Assembly (NCBI RefSeq): GCF_025464955.1
Contig: NZ_JAODNM010000037.1
Location: forward strand, 62,001 to 126,000
Direction: 5' to 3'
From: Amycolatopsis sp.
GTDB taxonomy: Bacteria; Actinomycetota; Actinomycetes; Mycobacteriales; Pseudonocardiaceae
DNA length: 64,000 bases
The position numbers and the translations under genes were made by a program. Under the pieces are notes generated by a model. That model made no database searches and was not told where the DNA came from. It was given only the letters and a program-made list of their open reading frames with translations. This document shows positions 43,931 to 54,746 of the stretch, piece after piece. The first letter of the stretch is position 1; each line of letters begins with the position of its first letter.

Positions 43931-44950
43931 ATGAGAAGGCGTTACCCGCTCTCCCGATATCTAGCCGGAGCCGCCGCCGCGAGAACGGGTGACGAGCTGT
44001 CCGGACCCGCACTCCTGCTGCTGGGCATAGCCATCACCGGTTCGGCGAGCACCGCGTCGTGGCTGCTGGCGGGGCTGACGGCGTCAGCAGCCCTCGGCGG
44101 ACCCGCTCTCGGAGCGGTCCTCGACCACAGTCCCAGGCCAGGCCGCGTGCTCGCGTACGCCTTGGGCCTCTACGCCGTCGACGCAATGACCTTCAGCACC
44201 GCGAGCCTGCTGGGCCCAGGCGTAGCCGGGCTGCTGAGCACGGTGGCGGGCGCGCCGGCCGCGCTGGCCGTGGCGGTCTTCCTGGTCACTGCTGCCCTGC
44301 CCGCGGCTTGGTCCCTGCCCGTACGCGCGGTCTCGACGTCATCCTGGCGACTGTCCGCGGGTTTCGCCGGGATCTGGGCGAGCAGACCGCTGAGGCGGGC
44401 CACTGCGACGTCGATGGTGTCCTATGTCGGCGTCGGCATGTCGGTCGTGTGCTTCCCCCTGCTCGGTCTGCACGAACTCGGCGGAGCCGGCCGGGGCACG
44501 CTGCTGATGACCGCGGCGGCCGCGGCGGCGCTGGTCACCAACGCGGTTTTGGCACGGTACCGGCCGCCGATGACCCCGGACACGATCGTCTGGGCGAGTA
44601 CTGGCGCGCTCGCCGCCGGCGCGCTCCTCGCGGCACTGGCCGGTGGCGTCGTCGGGCTGGTGCTCGCGGCCGCGGTGACCGGGTTCGGCGAAGGCCCTCA
44701 GCTCACCGCCCTGTTCGCGGTGCGGCATCGGGAGGCCACGGACCGGCTGCGGGCTCAGATTTTCACCACGGGTTCGAGTGTGAAGATCACCGCGTTCGCC
44801 GCGGGTTCGGCGATCGCCGGACCGCTCGCGACGGTCTCGCTGACAGCTTGCTTGCTCGCGGCGGCCGGGGCGCAGCTGCTCGCCGCGCTGACCTACACCG
44901 CTTTCGGCAGGCTCGGGGTCAGAAGGCCATCGCCTGCGCGCGCCGCTTGA
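43931..44950 (+). CDS. MFS transporter, shorter than usual
   Basis: A 339-residue MFS-like protein with about 10 hydrophobic segments, against about 400 residues and 12 TMs for its family. The segment DAMTFSTASLLGPGVAG, normally after TM4, follows directly on what looks like TM2-TM3 (LAYALGLYAV). This suggests an in-frame loss of about 60 residues. It may still fold or be inactive. The ATG at 43931 is leaderless. Its 3' end overlaps the convergent HTH gene by 32 nt. Confidence 0.75.
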   Translation: MRRRYPLSRYLAGAAAARTGDELSGPALLLLGIAITGSASTASWLLAGLTASAALGGPALGAVLDHSPRPGRVLAYALGLYAVDAMTFSTASLLGPGVAGLLSTVAGAPAALAVAVFLVTAALPAAWSLPVRAVSTSSWRLSAGFAGIWASRPLRRATATSMVSYVGVGMSVVCFPLLGLHELGGAGRGTLLMTAAAAAALVTNAVLARYRPPMTPDTIVWASTGALAAGALLAALAGGVVGLVLAAAVTGFGEGPQLTALFAVRHREATDRLRAQIFTTGSSVKITAFAAGSAIAGPLATVSLTACLLAAAGAQLLAALTYTAFGRLGVRRPSPARAA

Positions 44951-45296
44951 CCTCGGTGTGATGGCTCGTCCGCAGGGCGTTGACCGGGGTGGACCCGGGC
45001 AGCGACTCGTCGGGGGTGAAGAGCCACCGCAGCATCTCGGTGCGGCTGTACCCGGAGTCCGACAGCACCGTGATGGTGCCGGAGAGCCCCTTGACGATCC
45101 CGTCCTTCACCAGGAAGGGAGCGGGTACGAGCAGCTGCCCCTTGCGACGGACGGCGATCAGGTCGCCGTCGCGGAGCATCTGCCGAATTTTGCTGGACGA
45201 CGTCCCGAGGGCGGCGGCCGTCTCGTCGAGCGAGAGCACGGCTACATCGGCATCGAGCACGTCATCGGCGACAGGAATCCCACTCACAGTCGACAC
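44919..45296 (-). CDS. Rv2175c-like HTH DNA-binding protein
   Basis: A 125-residue protein with a winged helix-turn-helix (LSLDETAAALGTSSSKIRQMLRDGDLIAVRRKG) and a C-terminal domain ending RTSHHTEVKRRAQAMAF. It matches Rv2175c, the DNA-binding substrate of PknL in M. tuberculosis, and like it is divergent from the pknL gene. Threonines in the N-terminal tail (VSTVSG) are possible phosphorylation sites (inference). GTG 45296 is preferred over the longer arginine-rich upstream frame. Confidence 0.85.
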   Translation of the reverse strand: MSTVSGIPVADDVLDADVAVLSLDETAAALGTSSSKIRQMLRDGDLIAVRRKGQLLVPAPFLVKDGIVKGLSGTITVLSDSGYSRTEMLRWLFTPDESLPGSTPVNALRTSHHTEVKRRAQAMAF

Positions 45297-45421
45297 TCTG
45301 CCACATCGTCGCCTACACCCAGCAACCTCGCTCCCATGGCGTAACGAAACCTGTACGTCCCAGGCCGCCAAACCCGGACTCCCCGTCCGCCCCGCCTCGC
45401 CCGCCCGTACGATCGGCAGTT

Positions 45422-47497
45422 GTGACACGCACGGACACCAGTTTGGTCGGCGCGCTTCTCGAGCGCCGCTACCGGGTTGACCAGCTGCTCGCACGCGGCG
45501 GGATGTCTTCGGTGTACCGAGGGCTGGACACGCGGCTGGACAGGCAGGTCGCGATCAAGATCATGGACCCGCGGTTCGCCGACGACCGTTCCTTCGTCGA
45601 GCGCTTCCAACGCGAGGCCCGCTCCGCCGCCGGACTGCACCACCCGCATGTGGTCGCCGTGCACGACCAGGGCGTCGACACCCAGGGCGACAACGCGCGC
45701 GCCTTCCTGGTGATGGAGCTCGTCGACGGCGGCACGCTGCGCGACCTGATGGACGAGCAGGGGCCGCTGGACATCCCGCTGGTGCTGAGCGTGGCCGAGC
45801 CGGTGCTGTCGGCGCTGGCCGCCGCGCACGGTGCCGGGCTGGTGCACCGCGACGTCAAACCCGAGAACGTCCTGATCGGCCGCGGCGGCACGGTCGGCGC
45901 CGGCGGCGTGGTGAAGGTCGCCGACTTCGGGCTCGTACGGGCCGTCGCCAGCGCCGGGACAACCAGCTCCAGCGTCATCCTGGGCACCGTCGCCTATCTC
46001 TCGCCCGAGCAGGTCACCCTCGGCGCGACGACGTCACGCGGTGACGTCTACTCCGCCGGCATCCTGCTGTACGAAATGCTCACCGCCCAGGCACCGTACG
46101 TCGGCGACACCGCGATCTCGGTGGCATACCGGCACGTGAACGACGACGTCCCGCCGCCGAACCTGCTCCGGCCGGACCTCCCCCAGCCGCTGAACGACCT
46201 GATCGTGCGGGCGACCCGCCGCGATCCCGAAGCCCGGCCCGCCGACGCGGGTGTTTTCCTGACCGAGCTGAACCGCGTGCGCATGGAGCTGAACATCCCG
46301 CTCGTCGCCGTGCCGGTCCCGCCGCCACCGGACGGCGACGGCGTCTCCGACGTCGAACGCACCATGCCGGGCATCACCACGATCAACATCGCGTCGCCGC
46401 CACCAGTCGCGCCGGCTGTGCCGCCTGCCGGCCCCCGCGGCACCATGGCGCTCCAGCGTCCGACGCCGATGGTCGCTCCGCCGACCGGTCAGTTCCCCTC
46501 CGGGCCGCCGACCGGGCCGAACACGACGCACCGCGCGGCCCCGCGGCCGCCTGAACGCCCCGCCCGTCGGAGCAAACGCCCGCTGGTGATGGCCATCGTC
46601 GCCGTGGTCGTGCTCGGTGCCCTGATCGGCACCGGCGCCTGGCTCCTATCCACCCCCAACCGCCCGACTAGCGTAGCGGTTCCCTCGCTGGTGGGGCAGA
46701 CGCAGGACGCGGCGGGCACGTCGCTGCGCAACCTGAAGCTCACTCCGAAATACACGGGGCAGGAGCGGAGCAACACCGCGCCCGTCGGCAGTGTCCTGCG
46801 GACCGACCCCGCCGCCGGCAGCCAGGTGGAGCTGGGCGCGGTGGTCACCGTGGTGCTCTCCTCCGGTAAGCCGAGGGTGCCCGACATCACTCCAGGCATG
46901 ACCCCGGACCAGGCCCAGCAGGCGATCAAAGCCGAGCAGCTGACCCCCGTGGTGACCCCGAACTCGGACTACAGCCCGACCGTGCCGGAGGGCATGGTGC
47001 TCAGCATCAATCCCGCCGCGGGCACGCTGCTCGACATCGGCGGCCAGGTCACGGTGCTGCTGTCCAAGGGCGCGATCCCGCTGCCGCCCGTGCCCGACGT
47101 GACAGGCAAGAGCAAGGACGACGCATTCGCCATGCTCACCCAGGCCGGCTTCGCGCCGTACCAGGCCGGCGAGGAGTTCTCCCAGGACGTCGCCGCCGGC
47201 AGCGTCACCCGCACCACCCCCGCCGCGAACGCGACCGCGGCCGGCGGGAGCAACAAGGTCGGCGTGTACCTGTCGAACGCGGTCCAGGTGCCCAGCCTGT
47301 TCGGGATGTCGATCGACGACGCCAAGAACGCGCTCTCCGCGGTCGGCCTCCAAGCCGACTTCAAGGGCAACAACGGTGGGGGTGGCGGTGGTGGCGGGCA
47401 CCACGGCGGCTTCAGCGTCGTGTACAAGCAGTCGCCGGATCCGGGGACAAAGGTCCCCAAGGGCAGCAAGGTTCAGCTGGACGTGTTCGGAGGTTGA
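45422..47497 (+). CDS. pknL: PASTA-domain Ser/Thr protein kinase PknL
   Basis: A 691-residue transmembrane kinase. The kinase domain (about 15-290) has Lys46 (VAIKIMD), HRDVKPEN with Asp144, DFG at 168-170 and activation-loop threonines 180-181. A Pro-rich juxtamembrane segment leads to one TM (about 382-405). Four extracellular PASTA repeats follow, starting VPSLVGQ, VPDITPG, VPDVTGK and VPSLFGM. The fourth contains an unusual Gly/His run (eight Gly, then HHGG). GTG 45422 is divergent from the Rv2175c-like gene. It probably senses cell-wall fragments and phosphorylates its neighbour. Confidence 0.95.
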   Translation: MTRTDTSLVGALLERRYRVDQLLARGGMSSVYRGLDTRLDRQVAIKIMDPRFADDRSFVERFQREARSAAGLHHPHVVAVHDQGVDTQGDNARAFLVMELVDGGTLRDLMDEQGPLDIPLVLSVAEPVLSALAAAHGAGLVHRDVKPENVLIGRGGTVGAGGVVKVADFGLVRAVASAGTTSSSVILGTVAYLSPEQVTLGATTSRGDVYSAGILLYEMLTAQAPYVGDTAISVAYRHVNDDVPPPNLLRPDLPQPLNDLIVRATRRDPEARPADAGVFLTELNRVRMELNIPLVAVPVPPPPDGDGVSDVERTMPGITTINIASPPPVAPAVPPAGPRGTMALQRPTPMVAPPTGQFPSGPPTGPNTTHRAAPRPPERPARRSKRPLVMAIVAVVVLGALIGTGAWLLSTPNRPTSVAVPSLVGQTQDAAGTSLRNLKLTPKYTGQERSNTAPVGSVLRTDPAAGSQVELGAVVTVVLSSGKPRVPDITPGMTPDQAQQAIKAEQLTPVVTPNSDYSPTVPEGMVLSINPAAGTLLDIGGQVTVLLSKGAIPLPPVPDVTGKSKDDAFAMLTQAGFAPYQAGEEFSQDVAAGSVTRTTPAANATAAGGSNKVGVYLSNAVQVPSLFGMSIDDAKNALSAVGLQADFKGNNGGGGGGGGHHGGFSVVYKQSPDPGTKVPKGSKVQLDVFGG

Positions 47498-47586
47498 CCG
47501 AAACGGGTCAAGGTTCGGTAACGTAAGGCGCATGGTGGCGCTCAATGACGCCGGCGGTCCGTCGGTCCTTCCCTGCTGAGGCGGGG

Positions 47587-48270
47587 ATGAACTTCTTCGA
47601 GGAACGGTCGGCACGTCCGCGTCCGGTGTTCCCGATCCCGGACAAGGAGCTCTACGGCTACAGCGGGCGGCCGTGGGTCGATGCGCCCGACGAGTACATC
47701 GTGCCCGCCGTCCTGCCGTGGTCAGTGCCGCTGGGCCGGTCCGAGCGGACGATCGTCGCGCTGCGGCGGATCGACGTGTGGCCGGAGGCCATGACCCTGC
47801 GCGTCTCGGTGTACGCGCTGGACAACCTCATCGAGGACGCCCGCAACGGGCTCGTCGGCCACACCCGCGTCCCCGATCGCCGAGGCCTGCTGATCGGTGT
47901 CCTGTTCGCCGACGGGAGCCGAGCGGGCTCGGACACGATTTCGATGCCGTCGCCGACGCAGCCCGACCACCCCGTGTTGCGCGCCGACGGCGGCGGCGGC
48001 AGCCAGTTCCATTTCCAGCACACGGTGTTCGTCTGGCCGCTGCCGCCGGAAGGCCCGATGAGCCTGGTCGTACGGTGGCTGGACCGGGAGATCGACGAGA
48101 CGTACACCGAACTGGACGGCGGCGCCATCCGCGCGGCCGCCGTGGAAGCGCGGGAGGTCTGGCCGGGCCTCCCCAAGCGAGCCCCCGAAAGCCTCAGCGT
48201 GCGTCGAGTCCTCCGCCCCGCGAAAGACGCCACCGAAGACTGGACCCCCTTCGGCAGCCCCGACTCCTGA
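47587..48270 (+). CDS. Conserved hypothetical protein
   Basis: A 227-residue soluble protein I do not recognise. It has beta-rich predicted character (VALRRIDVWPEAMTLRVSVYAL, FVWPLPPEGPMSLVVRWLD) and no signal peptide or TM. Trp and Pro content is high. It starts 89 nt after pknL at ATG 47587 behind GGCGGGG. Co-transcription with pknL is possible. Confidence 0.7.
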   Translation: MNFFEERSARPRPVFPIPDKELYGYSGRPWVDAPDEYIVPAVLPWSVPLGRSERTIVALRRIDVWPEAMTLRVSVYALDNLIEDARNGLVGHTRVPDRRGLLIGVLFADGSRAGSDTISMPSPTQPDHPVLRADGGGGSQFHFQHTVFVWPLPPEGPMSLVVRWLDREIDETYTELDGGAIRAAAVEAREVWPGLPKRAPESLSVRRVLRPAKDATEDWTPFGSPDS

Positions 48271-48278
48271 CCCCGCCG

Positions 48279-48343
48279 CGAGTCCCACGTTCGCGGCGTC
48301 GAGTCCCACACTCGGCACGCGCGAGTCCCACGTTCGGCACGCT
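48279..48343. repeat. Three ~22-bp tandem repeats (CGAGTCCCAC unit)
   Basis: Units at 48279-48299, 48300-48321 and 48322-48343 share CGAGTCCCACRYTCGGC. The units begin 9 bp after the stop of the hypothetical gene. Confidence 0.85.
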
Positions 48344-48372
48344 CCAGGCCGTGTGCGAGAACGTCGTGTGAG

Positions 48373-48472
48373 GTTCCGGTCTACCGCAGCAGAGACTGGG
48401 GCGGCTGGGGCACATGGCCTGGATCAGAGAGCCGCGTCCGTGGGGCTGGTGGTGTCGGTGTGACTGCTGGGG
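48373..48472 (+). repeat. Intergenic repeat family, copy C
   Basis: Contains GGTCTACCGCAGCAGAGACT (48378-48397) and GTGACTGCTGGGG (48460-48472), matching the two blocks and spacing of copy A. The first block is also nearly identical to copy B. Confidence 0.75.
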
Positions 48473-48493
48473 TCGGGCGGCCCAGTTGCCTTG

Positions 48494-48546
48494 TGTACGA
48501 AAGGTCTCCCGATACAAATGATTTGCACTAAACGTCCCCCGAGTCG
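48494..48546. repeat. Degenerate relative of palindrome P2
   Basis: TGTACGAAAGGTCTCCCGA (48494-48512) and TGCACTAAACGTCCCCCGAG (48524-48543) are both imperfect copies of the right arm of P2 (9119-9148), arranged head to tail with ATACAAATGATTTG between them. It is probably a decayed or rearranged P-type element. Confidence 0.65.
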
Positions 48547-48665
48547 CTCGCGCGCGAGCCTCAACGCCACAGCAGCACCCACTGCCCCACCAACCCCACG
48601 ACCGAACCGACCCCGCACCACCTGCCTGGTGGAAGCGGCCCTCGGATCCGTTCGAGAACCCCGGC

Positions 48666-48694
48666 CGTCCCAGTCCTTGCTGCAGTAAACCGGC
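48666..48694 (-). repeat. Intergenic repeat family, copy D
   Basis: The complement reads GCCGGTTTACTGCAGCAAGG then ACTGGGACG, matching the first block of copies A-C with three or four changes. It is inverted relative to copy C, about 260 bp away. Confidence 0.65.
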
Positions 48695-48776
48695 GCCGCC
48701 TGACTACCGAACGGCACGTACTTTCCCGTCAGCGAAAGACAAACACCGACCCGCGACATCAGTCTCCCAAACTGAC

Positions 48777-49151
48777 CTAACCCGCAGTGCCCTCCGAAAG
48801 GACAAGGGCCAGGAGGCCGGGGAACCGGGCGTCGAATTCGGCGCGGCGGAGGCGGTTGAAGCGGCGCGAGCCCTTGTCGACCTGTTCCAGGAGACCGGCG
48901 GCGCGCAGGACGGTGAAGTGGTGGCTGGCGGTGGCTTTCGACACTGGGAGGTCGAAGGTGCCGCAGGCGCGGGTGAAGTCGGGTTCGGCGGAGAGTTCGC
49001 GCAGGATCGAGCGGCGTACGGGGTCGCCGACGGCGTCGAGGGCGTCCTGCAGCGCGACCTCCGCCGGGTCGGCATGGACCAGGTTCCTGGCCCGGCGCGT
49101 AGCTGGCTCGGTGATGGCGAACCCCCTCGGGTTGACGTGTTTGACCGTCAT
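48777..49151 (-). CDS. ArsR-family winged-helix transcriptional regulator
   Basis: A 124-residue regulator with VGDPVRRSILRELSAEPDFTRACGTFDLPVSKATASHHFTVLRAAGLLEQVDKG, a classical ArsR/HTH_20 domain. No metal-binding CVC motif is seen, so the effector is unlikely to be a metal. ATG 49151 is chosen to give the normal size; the frame is open much further upstream only as antisense of the SDR gene. It is divergent from the SDR gene by 48 bp and probably represses it. Confidence 0.85.
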   Translation of the reverse strand: MTVKHVNPRGFAITEPATRRARNLVHADPAEVALQDALDAVGDPVRRSILRELSAEPDFTRACGTFDLPVSKATASHHFTVLRAAGLLEQVDKGSRRFNRLRRAEFDARFPGLLALVLSEGTAG

Positions 49152-49199
49152 CGTACACTCGATTGTGTTCGATTTGCATCTAACACATGAGGAGACGGT
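49152..49199. promoter_or_regulatory. ArsR / SDR divergent promoter
   Basis: 48 bp, AT-richer than its surroundings, between two start codons. It holds CGTACACTCGATTGTGTTCG, with ACAC/GTGT half-sites 8 bp apart, as a possible ArsR operator. GAGGAGA (49189-49195) is the SDR ribosome binding site. Confidence 0.45.
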
Positions 49200-50042
49200 A
49201 TGAGCGAGATTGCTGTGGTCACCGGAGCGACCCGGGGCGCGGGCAAGGGCATCGCCCTCGCGCTCGGCGCGTCCGGCGCGACCGTCTACGTGACCGGGCG
49301 CAGCAGGCAGTCGACCGACTCGCCCTACGGCGGCACCATCGCCGAGACGGCGGCCCTCATCGACGAAGCCGGCGGCAAGGGCATCCCGGTGTCCGTCGAC
49401 CATTCCGACGACGAAGCCGTCGCGGAGCTGTTCGCCCAGGTCAAGCGCGAACACGGACGGCTCGACATCCTCGTCAACAACGCGGCCAAGCTGGTCAACT
49501 CGACGCAGTCCGGCGGGTTTTGGGAGAAGCCGCTCGAAACGGCCGACCTGATCAACGTCGGCCTCCGGTCGCACTACGTCGCGAGCTTCCACGCCGCACC
49601 CCTGCTGATCGCGAACGGCCGCGGGCTGATCGTCAACACCGGGCACTATGGCTCGGTGGCCCACTACCAAGGCCCCGCCTACGGCGCGCAAAAGGCCGGC
49701 TCCGACAAAATGGCCGCCGACATGGCCAAGGAACTCCGGCCGCACAACGTGGCCGCCGTTTCGATCTGGATGGGCGGCCTCGACACCGAGCGCGCCCGCG
49801 CGCACCTCGCCTTGCTCCCGCCGGAAAAGCGGCCGACGGCACGACGTGAGTCGCCGCAGTTCACCGGACGCGTGATCTCGGCCCTCTACGCGGCTGACGA
49901 CCTCATGGACTACTCGGGCCGGGCCCTGATCGGCGCCGAACTGGGCGCCTACCTCGGCGTAACCGACATCGACGGGACCGCGCCACTCTCGCTTCGGTAC
50001 ACACTGGGCGGCCCACCGGAACTCCACGCCAGCCTGCGGTAG
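49200..50042 (+). CDS. Short-chain dehydrogenase/reductase
   Basis: A 280-residue SDR with NAD(P) motif TGATRGAGKG (8-17), NNA (93-95) and catalytic YxxxK at Tyr161/Lys165. The usual catalytic serine about 13 residues before Tyr is not at its normal place; the segment reads VNTGHYGSVAHYQGP, so Thr147 or a nearby Ser would have to substitute. The C-terminus is longer than classical SDRs. GAGGAGA lies 4 nt before the ATG. It is probably controlled by the divergent ArsR regulator. Confidence 0.88.
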   Translation: MSEIAVVTGATRGAGKGIALALGASGATVYVTGRSRQSTDSPYGGTIAETAALIDEAGGKGIPVSVDHSDDEAVAELFAQVKREHGRLDILVNNAAKLVNSTQSGGFWEKPLETADLINVGLRSHYVASFHAAPLLIANGRGLIVNTGHYGSVAHYQGPAYGAQKAGSDKMAADMAKELRPHNVAAVSIWMGGLDTERARAHLALLPPEKRPTARRESPQFTGRVISALYAADDLMDYSGRALIGAELGAYLGVTDIDGTAPLSLRYTLGGPPELHASLR

Positions 50043-50053
50043 CGGTATCGAAA

Positions 50054-50092
50054 TGGTCCAGACCTTGACAGGCCGCGTTGTGGTCTAGTCCA
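50054..50092 (+). promoter_or_regulatory. Chitinase promoter with two DasR-type (dre) repeats
   Basis: TGGTCCAGACCT (50054-50065) and TGGTCTAGTCCA (50081-50092) match the 12-bp direct repeats of Streptomyces chitinase promoters and the DasR consensus. TTGACA (50065-50070) between them is a plausible -35. DasR would repress until amino-sugar phosphates accumulate. Confidence 0.82.
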
Positions 50093-50134
50093 ATTCAGGT
50101 TCGTACCACGGGAACTCCCTGGAGGTCGGCCCTG

Positions 50135-51730
50135 ATGCGCAGACGGACTTCGATACTCGCCGGGCTGGTGGCCGCCGCGCTCCCCGTCCTCGGTTTGGTG
50201 CTGGTGCCGGGTAACGCCTCGGCCGCGGCCAACCTGGCCGCCAACCCCGGCTTCGAGGCCGGGACCACGGGATGGTCGTGCGCCGCCGGAACCACGGTGA
50301 CCACGCCGGTGCACTCCGGCACACACGCCCTGTCCGCCACGCCCAGCGCGTCGGCCACCGGTCAGTGCTCGCAGAGCGTGAGCGTTCAGCCGAATTCCTC
50401 GTACACGCTTTCCGCCTGGGTGCAGGGAAGTTACGTCTACCTGGGCGCCAGCGGAACGTCCGCGGGCGATGTCAGCACGTGGACACCGGCGGCCACCTCG
50501 TGGACCCAACTGACGACCACGTTCACCACGGGCGCCTCCGCGTCCAGCGTCAGCGTCTACCTCCACGGCTGGTACGGGCAGCCCGGCTACTTCGCCGACG
50601 ACGTCACGCTGACCGGCCCCGGCGGCGCCCCGCCCCCGACCAGTTCGCCCACCACGCCGCCCCCGACGACGCCCACCACCCCCACGACGCCGACCCCGCC
50701 GTCGAACGGCTCCCTGCCGACGCACGCGCTGGTCGGCTACCTGCACTCGAGCTTCGCGAACGGATCCGGCTACATCCGCATGCAGGACGTACCGGACGCC
50801 TGGGACGTTATCGACCTCGCGTTCGCGGAGCCGACATCGCCGACTTCGGGCCAGGTCAACTTCCAGCTCTGCCCGGTGAGCGAATGCCCGACCGTCGAAA
50901 GCCAGGCCGATTTCATCGCAGCCGTCAAGGCGAAACAGGCACAGGGCAAAAAGGTGCTCATTTCGATCGGCGGCCAAAACGGCCAGGTGCAACTGACCAC
51001 GACAGCGGCGCGTGATGCCTTCGTCAGTTCGGTCAGCGCGATCATCGACCGGTACGGACTCGACGGACTGGACGTCGACTTCGAAGGGAATTCACTGTCC
51101 CTCAACACCGGAGACCGTGACTTCCGCGCACCGACGACACCGTCGATCGTCAACCTCATCTCCGCACTGAAAACCCTCAAGGCGAAATACGGTGCGAACT
51201 TCGTGCTGACGATGGCGCCGGAAACGTTCTTCGTCCAATTGGGCTACCAGTTCTACGGCAGTGGGGCCAACGGCACGGCCGACCCGCGCGCCGGCGCGTT
51301 CCTGCCCGTCATCTACGCGCTGCGCAACGACCTGACACTGCTGCACGTCCAGGACTACAACTCCGGCCCGATCATGGGCTTGGACAACCAATATCACACC
51401 ATGGGAGTCGCCGACTTCCACACCGCGATGACGGACATGCTGCTCAGCGGCTTCCCGGTCGAAGGCAACACGGCGAACATGTTCCCCGCGCTCCGGCCGG
51501 ACCAGGTGGCGATCGGGCTGCCGGCAAGCAGCACCGCGGGCAATGGGTACACCGCGGTCGCCGACGTCGAACAGTCGTTGAACTGCTTGATGAAGGGCCA
51601 GAACTGCGGCAGCTACAAACCGCACGGAACGTACCCGGCCCTGCGCGGTCTCATGACGTGGTCGATCAACTGGGACAAGTTCAACAACAACGAATTCTCC
51701 CAGAACTACCGGGCTTTCCTTCCGAGATAA
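50135..51730 (+). CDS. Secreted chitinase, CBM4/9-like domain plus GH18
   Basis: A 531-residue exported enzyme. A twin-Arg/Lys-like basic start and signal peptide (cleavage near ASA30) is followed by a carbohydrate-binding domain (about 32-162, ANLAANPGFEAGTTGWSC). A Pro/Thr linker (about 165-192) then leads to a GH18 catalytic domain with DGLDVDFE (310-317, acid Glu317). Two further family segments are KVLISIGGQNG and MAPETFF. It hydrolyses chitin outside the cell. GGAGG 9 nt before ATG 50135 sets the start. Expression is probably under DasR. Confidence 0.93.
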   Translation: MRRRTSILAGLVAAALPVLGLVLVPGNASAAANLAANPGFEAGTTGWSCAAGTTVTTPVHSGTHALSATPSASATGQCSQSVSVQPNSSYTLSAWVQGSYVYLGASGTSAGDVSTWTPAATSWTQLTTTFTTGASASSVSVYLHGWYGQPGYFADDVTLTGPGGAPPPTSSPTTPPPTTPTTPTTPTPPSNGSLPTHALVGYLHSSFANGSGYIRMQDVPDAWDVIDLAFAEPTSPTSGQVNFQLCPVSECPTVESQADFIAAVKAKQAQGKKVLISIGGQNGQVQLTTTAARDAFVSSVSAIIDRYGLDGLDVDFEGNSLSLNTGDRDFRAPTTPSIVNLISALKTLKAKYGANFVLTMAPETFFVQLGYQFYGSGANGTADPRAGAFLPVIYALRNDLTLLHVQDYNSGPIMGLDNQYHTMGVADFHTAMTDMLLSGFPVEGNTANMFPALRPDQVAIGLPASSTAGNGYTAVADVEQSLNCLMKGQNCGSYKPHGTYPALRGLMTWSINWDKFNNNEFSQNYRAFLPR

Positions 51731-51744
51731 GCTAAAACGCGGAC

Positions 51745-51784
51745 GGCCACCGGGTTACGCCCTAACGGGTGAACCCGGTGGTCC
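51745..51784 (+). terminator. Terminator after chitinase gene
   Basis: GGCCACCGGGTT (51745-51756) pairs with AACCCGGTGGTC over 12 bp with one G-T pair, with a 15-nt loop, 14 nt after the stop; it is followed by CTT only. Confidence 0.75.
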
Positions 51785-51893
51785 TTAGCGTCAACGAAAC
51801 ATTGAGACCACTCGCTTGTCACTTCCGGCTGGTGTAGTAATCGTGTTGCACGTTGAGGTGCGCGCCCGAAACCCAGTCACGGAAAGGTCGACG

Positions 51894-54622
<2,729 letters not shown>

Positions 54623-54701
54623 TCACCCGCGTGCGTCGGGACGCAAAGCGGACCTGGACGTTCACGTTGACCAACCCCGGCCCGACAGTGGCAATGATTT
54701 A

Positions 54702-54723
54702 CCGAAAAGTATATGCTTATCGG
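54702..54723. promoter_or_regulatory. Candidate MarR operator
   Basis: CCGAAAAGTATATGCTTATCGG is close to a perfect palindrome and AT-rich against its surroundings (AAGTATATGCTT core). It ends 23 nt before the MarR start codon, where autorepression would be expected. Confidence 0.65.
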
Positions 54724-54746
54724 CAGGCAAGTAGTTAGGAGACGTG

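Larger units (their letters stand above)
48271..48776. other. 506-bp gene-free gap composed of repeats
   Basis: No coding potential was recognised. The gap contains three 22-bp tandem units (48279-48343), repeat copy C (48373-48472), a degenerate P-type element (48494-48546) and repeat copy D in the opposite orientation (48666-48694). It looks like an accumulation of remnants of several non-coding elements between a gene end and the ArsR gene end. Confidence 0.8.

Noticed and set aside
48494..48550. Attachment site or tRNA fragment
   Set aside because: No tRNA gene or integrase is nearby; the sequence is explained as a decayed P-type palindrome.
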